Assembly: GCF_003143775.1 (NCBI RefSeq)
Contig: NZ_QFRJ01000002.1
Span: forward strand, 144,501 to 208,500
From: Brumimicrobium oceani
Lineage (GTDB): Bacteria; Bacteroidota; Bacteroidia; Flavobacteriales_D; Crocinitomicaceae
Length of the DNA: 64,000 nucleotides
Reading direction: 5' to 3'
Positions 61,814 to 64,000 of the stretch are shown in pieces (the first letter of the stretch is position 1; the number at the start of each line of letters is the position of its first letter). The translations under genes were made by a program, and so were the position numbers. The notes beneath the pieces are model-generated. The model had not been told where the DNA came from. It did no database searches and saw only the letters and a list, made by a program, of their open reading frames with translations.

Positions 61814-62391
61814 AAGCGTGAATTTTTATTAAATGATTTTTTAAGTTTTTCTAAAGCGCGAAATGTTTTCACTTTGGCATTATTCTCTTTGAAAGACAAC
61901 AAATCGCCTATTTCTCGGTAAGGTCTTTCTTCAAAATAGCGCAACTCAATTAATTGCAAATCCAATTCGTTGAGCTCACTCAATGCATTAAACAAACGCT
62001 TTTTATTTATGCTATTTGTTTCTTCCTCAAACACCTCCATGAAGGTAGCTACTTGCGTGTCATCAATATTTATTGTTCGTTTAGCCCTTTTATCACGGAA
62101 TGCTTGATTCATCTCACTTTTGGCTATTCTGTAAAGCCAAGAAGCCAAAGGTACTCCACGGTACTCAAACTTTTTAATGTTCTTCAGGGCTTTTAAAAAC
62201 ACTTGTGAAGTGACATCGTAAGCAGATTGCTTATCATCCATTCTCTGATATACATATCTAAATATTTGTTCATGATACTTCTCGTATAATGGCGCAAAAT
62301 ATTTAGGGTTTTCCTTAGCTGATACTATCCACTCTTGCTCTTGATTGAGCATCTGGTCAGAATGATGGTAAATGGGGTTTATCGTTCTCAT
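61810..62391 (-). CDS. ECF-type RNA polymerase sigma factor, module 2
   Basis: 193 residues. Region 2 (about 40-110: KYHEQIFRYVYQRMDDKQSA, GVPLASWLYRIAKSEMNQAF) and region 4 (about 135-185: SELNELDLQLIELRYFEERP, YREIGDLLSFKENNAKVKTF). The region 2 core is intact. A 61-codon membrane protein gene overlaps its end; no larger anti-sigma factor is adjacent. Confidence 0.92.
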   Translation of the reverse strand: MRTINPIYHHSDQMLNQEQEWIVSAKENPKYFAPLYEKYHEQIFRYVYQRMDDKQSAYDVTSQVFLKALKNIKKFEYRGVPLASWLYRIAKSEMNQAFRDKRAKRTINIDDTQVATFMEVFEEETNSINKKRLFNALSELNELDLQLIELRYFEERPYREIGDLLSFKENNAKVKTFRALEKLKKSFNKNSRL

Positions 62392-62758
62392 AGTTTTTAA
62401 AATTGGGTTTAAACAGGTATATTTTGCTGCTTGCAGACAGCGAAAAACTTTTTTTGGGGGTTAAATGCGTTAAACAATTAAAAAGCTTTTCACATTAATT
62501 AACGGGTTTATTGAAAAAATATTGTGCCTAAAAGTTTAGACGTAGAAAAGATTAGCCATAGCCAAGGATTGTGTTTGTACTTGTTATTTCAAAAAAAGCA
62601 GTAGCAATTGAGCTTTATTTTTCTACAATAGCTGATTTTTAGTGCTAGATTCCTTGAATTCATGGAAAAACTAATAAACAAAGGAAAATTGATTCAAAAA
62701 AAAATGGACGATTCGAAAATCATCCATTAATTAAATTTATGTTGTGTAAATAAATAAC
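62392..62758. other. Intergenic, 367 bases, terminator near its right end
   Basis: No gene. It holds the promoter area of the sigma gene (no TAnnTTTG at the expected spacing) and, at 62694-62728, the lipoprotein terminator. Confidence 0.5.
62694..62728 (-). terminator. Lipoprotein gene terminator
   Basis: On the minus strand AATGGATGA pairs with TCGTCCATT (one G-T wobble) around TTTTCGAA and runs into nine T residues. Confidence 0.85.
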
Positions 62759-63850
62759 TTAGTTACACGAGAAATTTGTATTGACATCACTTGCCAAGTG
62801 GCTACAAAACTTCAATGGTGCAGTAAATTGACCATTACACAGCTCTTTGGTTGAGTTTTCATTTAAAGCTCTAGAATTCACTCCAAAAAATGCATCCTTG
62901 TATTGTGTAACTGTAACTCGTGAAGAGAAAATACCTAGGGCGCCATCTACATTTGAATAGGTCGGTTTGTTTTGCGCCAAAGAAGATGAGGGTTCGTTAG
63001 TCAACATGTAAGTATACAAGTCTTTAGAACCACCAACCAATTGAATTTCTATACCTTCAATTTGTCTTTTCGTTACGGCAGGGTTTTCGTCAATATTATT
63101 CTGGAGATACTTATAAAATTGTTCCCCCTCAGCAAAAATGGTTGCACCGCTTGTTGATGTACCTGAATTTGTAATTTCCCCTACTGGCCACAATAAAGAT
63201 TTCTTTTCATAATTAGAACCAATAAATTCGTTGTAATCAAAACGTATCTTTAAGTTAAAAATCCCTGCTTCTGGTGATCTTGAAAAACTGATCGGTGTAC
63301 TTCTGTACCCATTTGAAGAAACATCTGATTCTGCAAAATTAAAGGATATCTGAGGTTTCGGGTAAGTAATGTTCACTCCTGAAACTAAGTTGGTTTGCCC
63401 ATTCACCATGTGATTTCCGTTATCGATATCAATTTTCAAACGGTAAAATGCATCTTCATCTAAATAGGTGGTGTCAGTCCCAGAAATCTCCACAAAATCC
63501 GGTCTAAAAAAGTATAATTTCTGTTCTGGCGCATAAAAAGCTCCCTCCTTTTTATTTTTAATCACTGTGTCTTTTAGCGTCCAAGTTCTTAAAGTAACAC
63601 CATCCTTAATTTCTTCGACAGTGGCATCCACATTATCAAAATAAGACAATTCTGGTTGTTTCGCAAACTCATTCGCATTTCCTTCTTTTAGAAAGGTTCT
63701 GTTCAATTTTAAATACTGTATTTCTTTACCCTGATCGAGTAAGAAGTGTACAATTGGTGTTTCAACATATTCGCCATTAACGCTGAATTTTGTTTCACAA
63801 CTTGATAAAAAAGCCAAGCCTAAACTAAATAAGAATATTTTTTTAAACAT
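62759..63850 (-). CDS. Secreted lipoprotein, DUF4249-like
   Basis: 363 residues from ATG 63850; an ATG 33 bases upstream would put 11 residues before the signal. The lipobox is LAFLSSC (Cys18). The mature part is beta-rich (about 25-340) with ETPIVHFLLDQGKEIQYLKL and a terminal NKPTYSNVDGALGIFSSRVT stretch that resembles DUF4249 proteins (Y-N-x-x-GLGIF). DUF4249 proteins often lie beside TonB-dependent receptors. It ends in a short Cys-rich tail (FCSHL, NFSCN). Medium certainty on the family. Confidence 0.7.
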   Translation of the reverse strand: MFKKIFLFSLGLAFLSSCETKFSVNGEYVETPIVHFLLDQGKEIQYLKLNRTFLKEGNANEFAKQPELSYFDNVDATVEEIKDGVTLRTWTLKDTVIKNKKEGAFYAPEQKLYFFRPDFVEISGTDTTYLDEDAFYRLKIDIDNGNHMVNGQTNLVSGVNITYPKPQISFNFAESDVSSNGYRSTPISFSRSPEAGIFNLKIRFDYNEFIGSNYEKKSLLWPVGEITNSGTSTSGATIFAEGEQFYKYLQNNIDENPAVTKRQIEGIEIQLVGGSKDLYTYMLTNEPSSSLAQNKPTYSNVDGALGIFSSRVTVTQYKDAFFGVNSRALNENSTKELCNGQFTAPLKFCSHLASDVNTNFSCN

Positions 63851-63941
63851 ATATAGAAGTTTATGAAGCATAAAAGTAAGCAAAAAATATTCCTCACCAT
63901 TACTGTTTACTCATTAATCCGTACTCTTCAAATGAAACAAA

Positions 63942-64000
63942 TTATTTTACTCGGTTCATTCCCATCGCTTTCAACATCCATTTCGGAAGTGACTTTTTAG
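63942..64000 (-). CDS. C-terminal end of a gene cut by the right edge
   Basis: The minus-strand frame ends with the stop at 63942-63944. The visible end reads KKSLPKWMLKAMGMNRVK, about 18 residues. The following gene starts 92 bases away. Too short to name; a plus-strand 22-codon frame here is judged spurious. Confidence 0.35.
   Translation of the reverse strand, partial: KKSLPKWMLKAMGMNRVK

Noticed and set aside
63932-64000. 22-codon plus-strand frame at the right edge
   Set aside because: It overlaps the more coherent minus-strand tail and ends at an immediate stop.
1-64000. tRNA, rRNA, insertion sequence, prophage or integrase
   Set aside because: None of the expected signatures (T-loop GTTCRANNC clusters, transposase motifs, phage structural genes) were seen on either strand.

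Overview
The window looks like chromosome from a member of the Flavobacteriales (Bacteroidota). A Crocinitomicaceae- or Cryomorphaceae-like marine or freshwater lineage is my guess, not a proof. Support: AT-rich DNA; several Bacteroidota promoters (TTTG about 20 bases before TAnnTTTG) and few Shine-Dalgarno sites; type IX secretion (T9SS) products (PorP/SprF barrel, gliding-motility-type and type A sorting domains, DUF4835/PorD-like protein); a fused ccoN-ccoO oxidase gene; the bamD-rpoZ-coaBC-DUF4835-recN order; and Bacteroidota-restricted families such as the short endonuclease I and the lptD/amidase/MCE neighbourhood. No rRNA, tRNA, CRISPR array, insertion sequence or prophage was recognised.

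Layout. 1-3.9 kb: a gene cut by the left edge, pepT, a 600-base G-rich helically phased repeat tract, then a Xre/MbcA-type antitoxin and RES toxin pair with an operator-like promoter. 3.9-10.9 kb: pheT, a long RluA-type pseudouridine synthase, and a three-gene operon (unknown protein, ABC ATPase, YihY/BrkB membrane protein). 11-17.5 kb: di-haem peroxidase plus methyltransferase, an outer-membrane barrel, a von Willebrand D-domain protein, and pckA. 17.5-23 kb: the operon bamD-rpoZ-coaBC-DUF4835-recN-DUF423. 23-28 kb: endonuclease I, a tiny DUF1328 membrane protein, a 579-residue putative flavin/Fe-S protein, and an FKBP isomerase. 28.2-35 kb: the cbb3 oxidase cluster ccoS-ccoNO-ccoQ-ccoP, then ccoG-fixH-SafE. 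35-43 kb: DUF1573 protein, S41 protease, NlpC/P60 hydrolase, two membrane proteins including a YfhO-type protein, and miaE. 43-48 kb: a T9SS cargo/PorP pair with a coupled ACP phosphodiesterase, and an MltF-like transglycosylase. 48.5-57.6 kb: an amidase-MCE-two Fe-S protein operon divergent from lptD, a zinc-ribbon protein and YqgE. 57.7-64 kb: two ECF sigma modules, a T9SS cargo protein, a lipoprotein, and the tail of a gene cut by the right edge.

How it fits together. The most coherent functional block is micro-oxic respiration. An FNR/CRP-type dyad (TGAT-N4-ATCA) lies upstream of the cbb3 operon, and a second copy lies upstream of the 579-residue flavin/Fe-S-like protein, so both may answer the same oxygen-sensing regulator. 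CcoP carries an extra N-terminal cytochrome c domain. The second theme is the cell envelope: LptD, BamD, MCE transport, amidase, S41 protease, NlpC/P60, MltF and T9SS products. The best candidates for something undescribed are the 579-residue protein with its FNR-type site and 5'-leader dyad, the phased repeat tract, and the small ECF modules.
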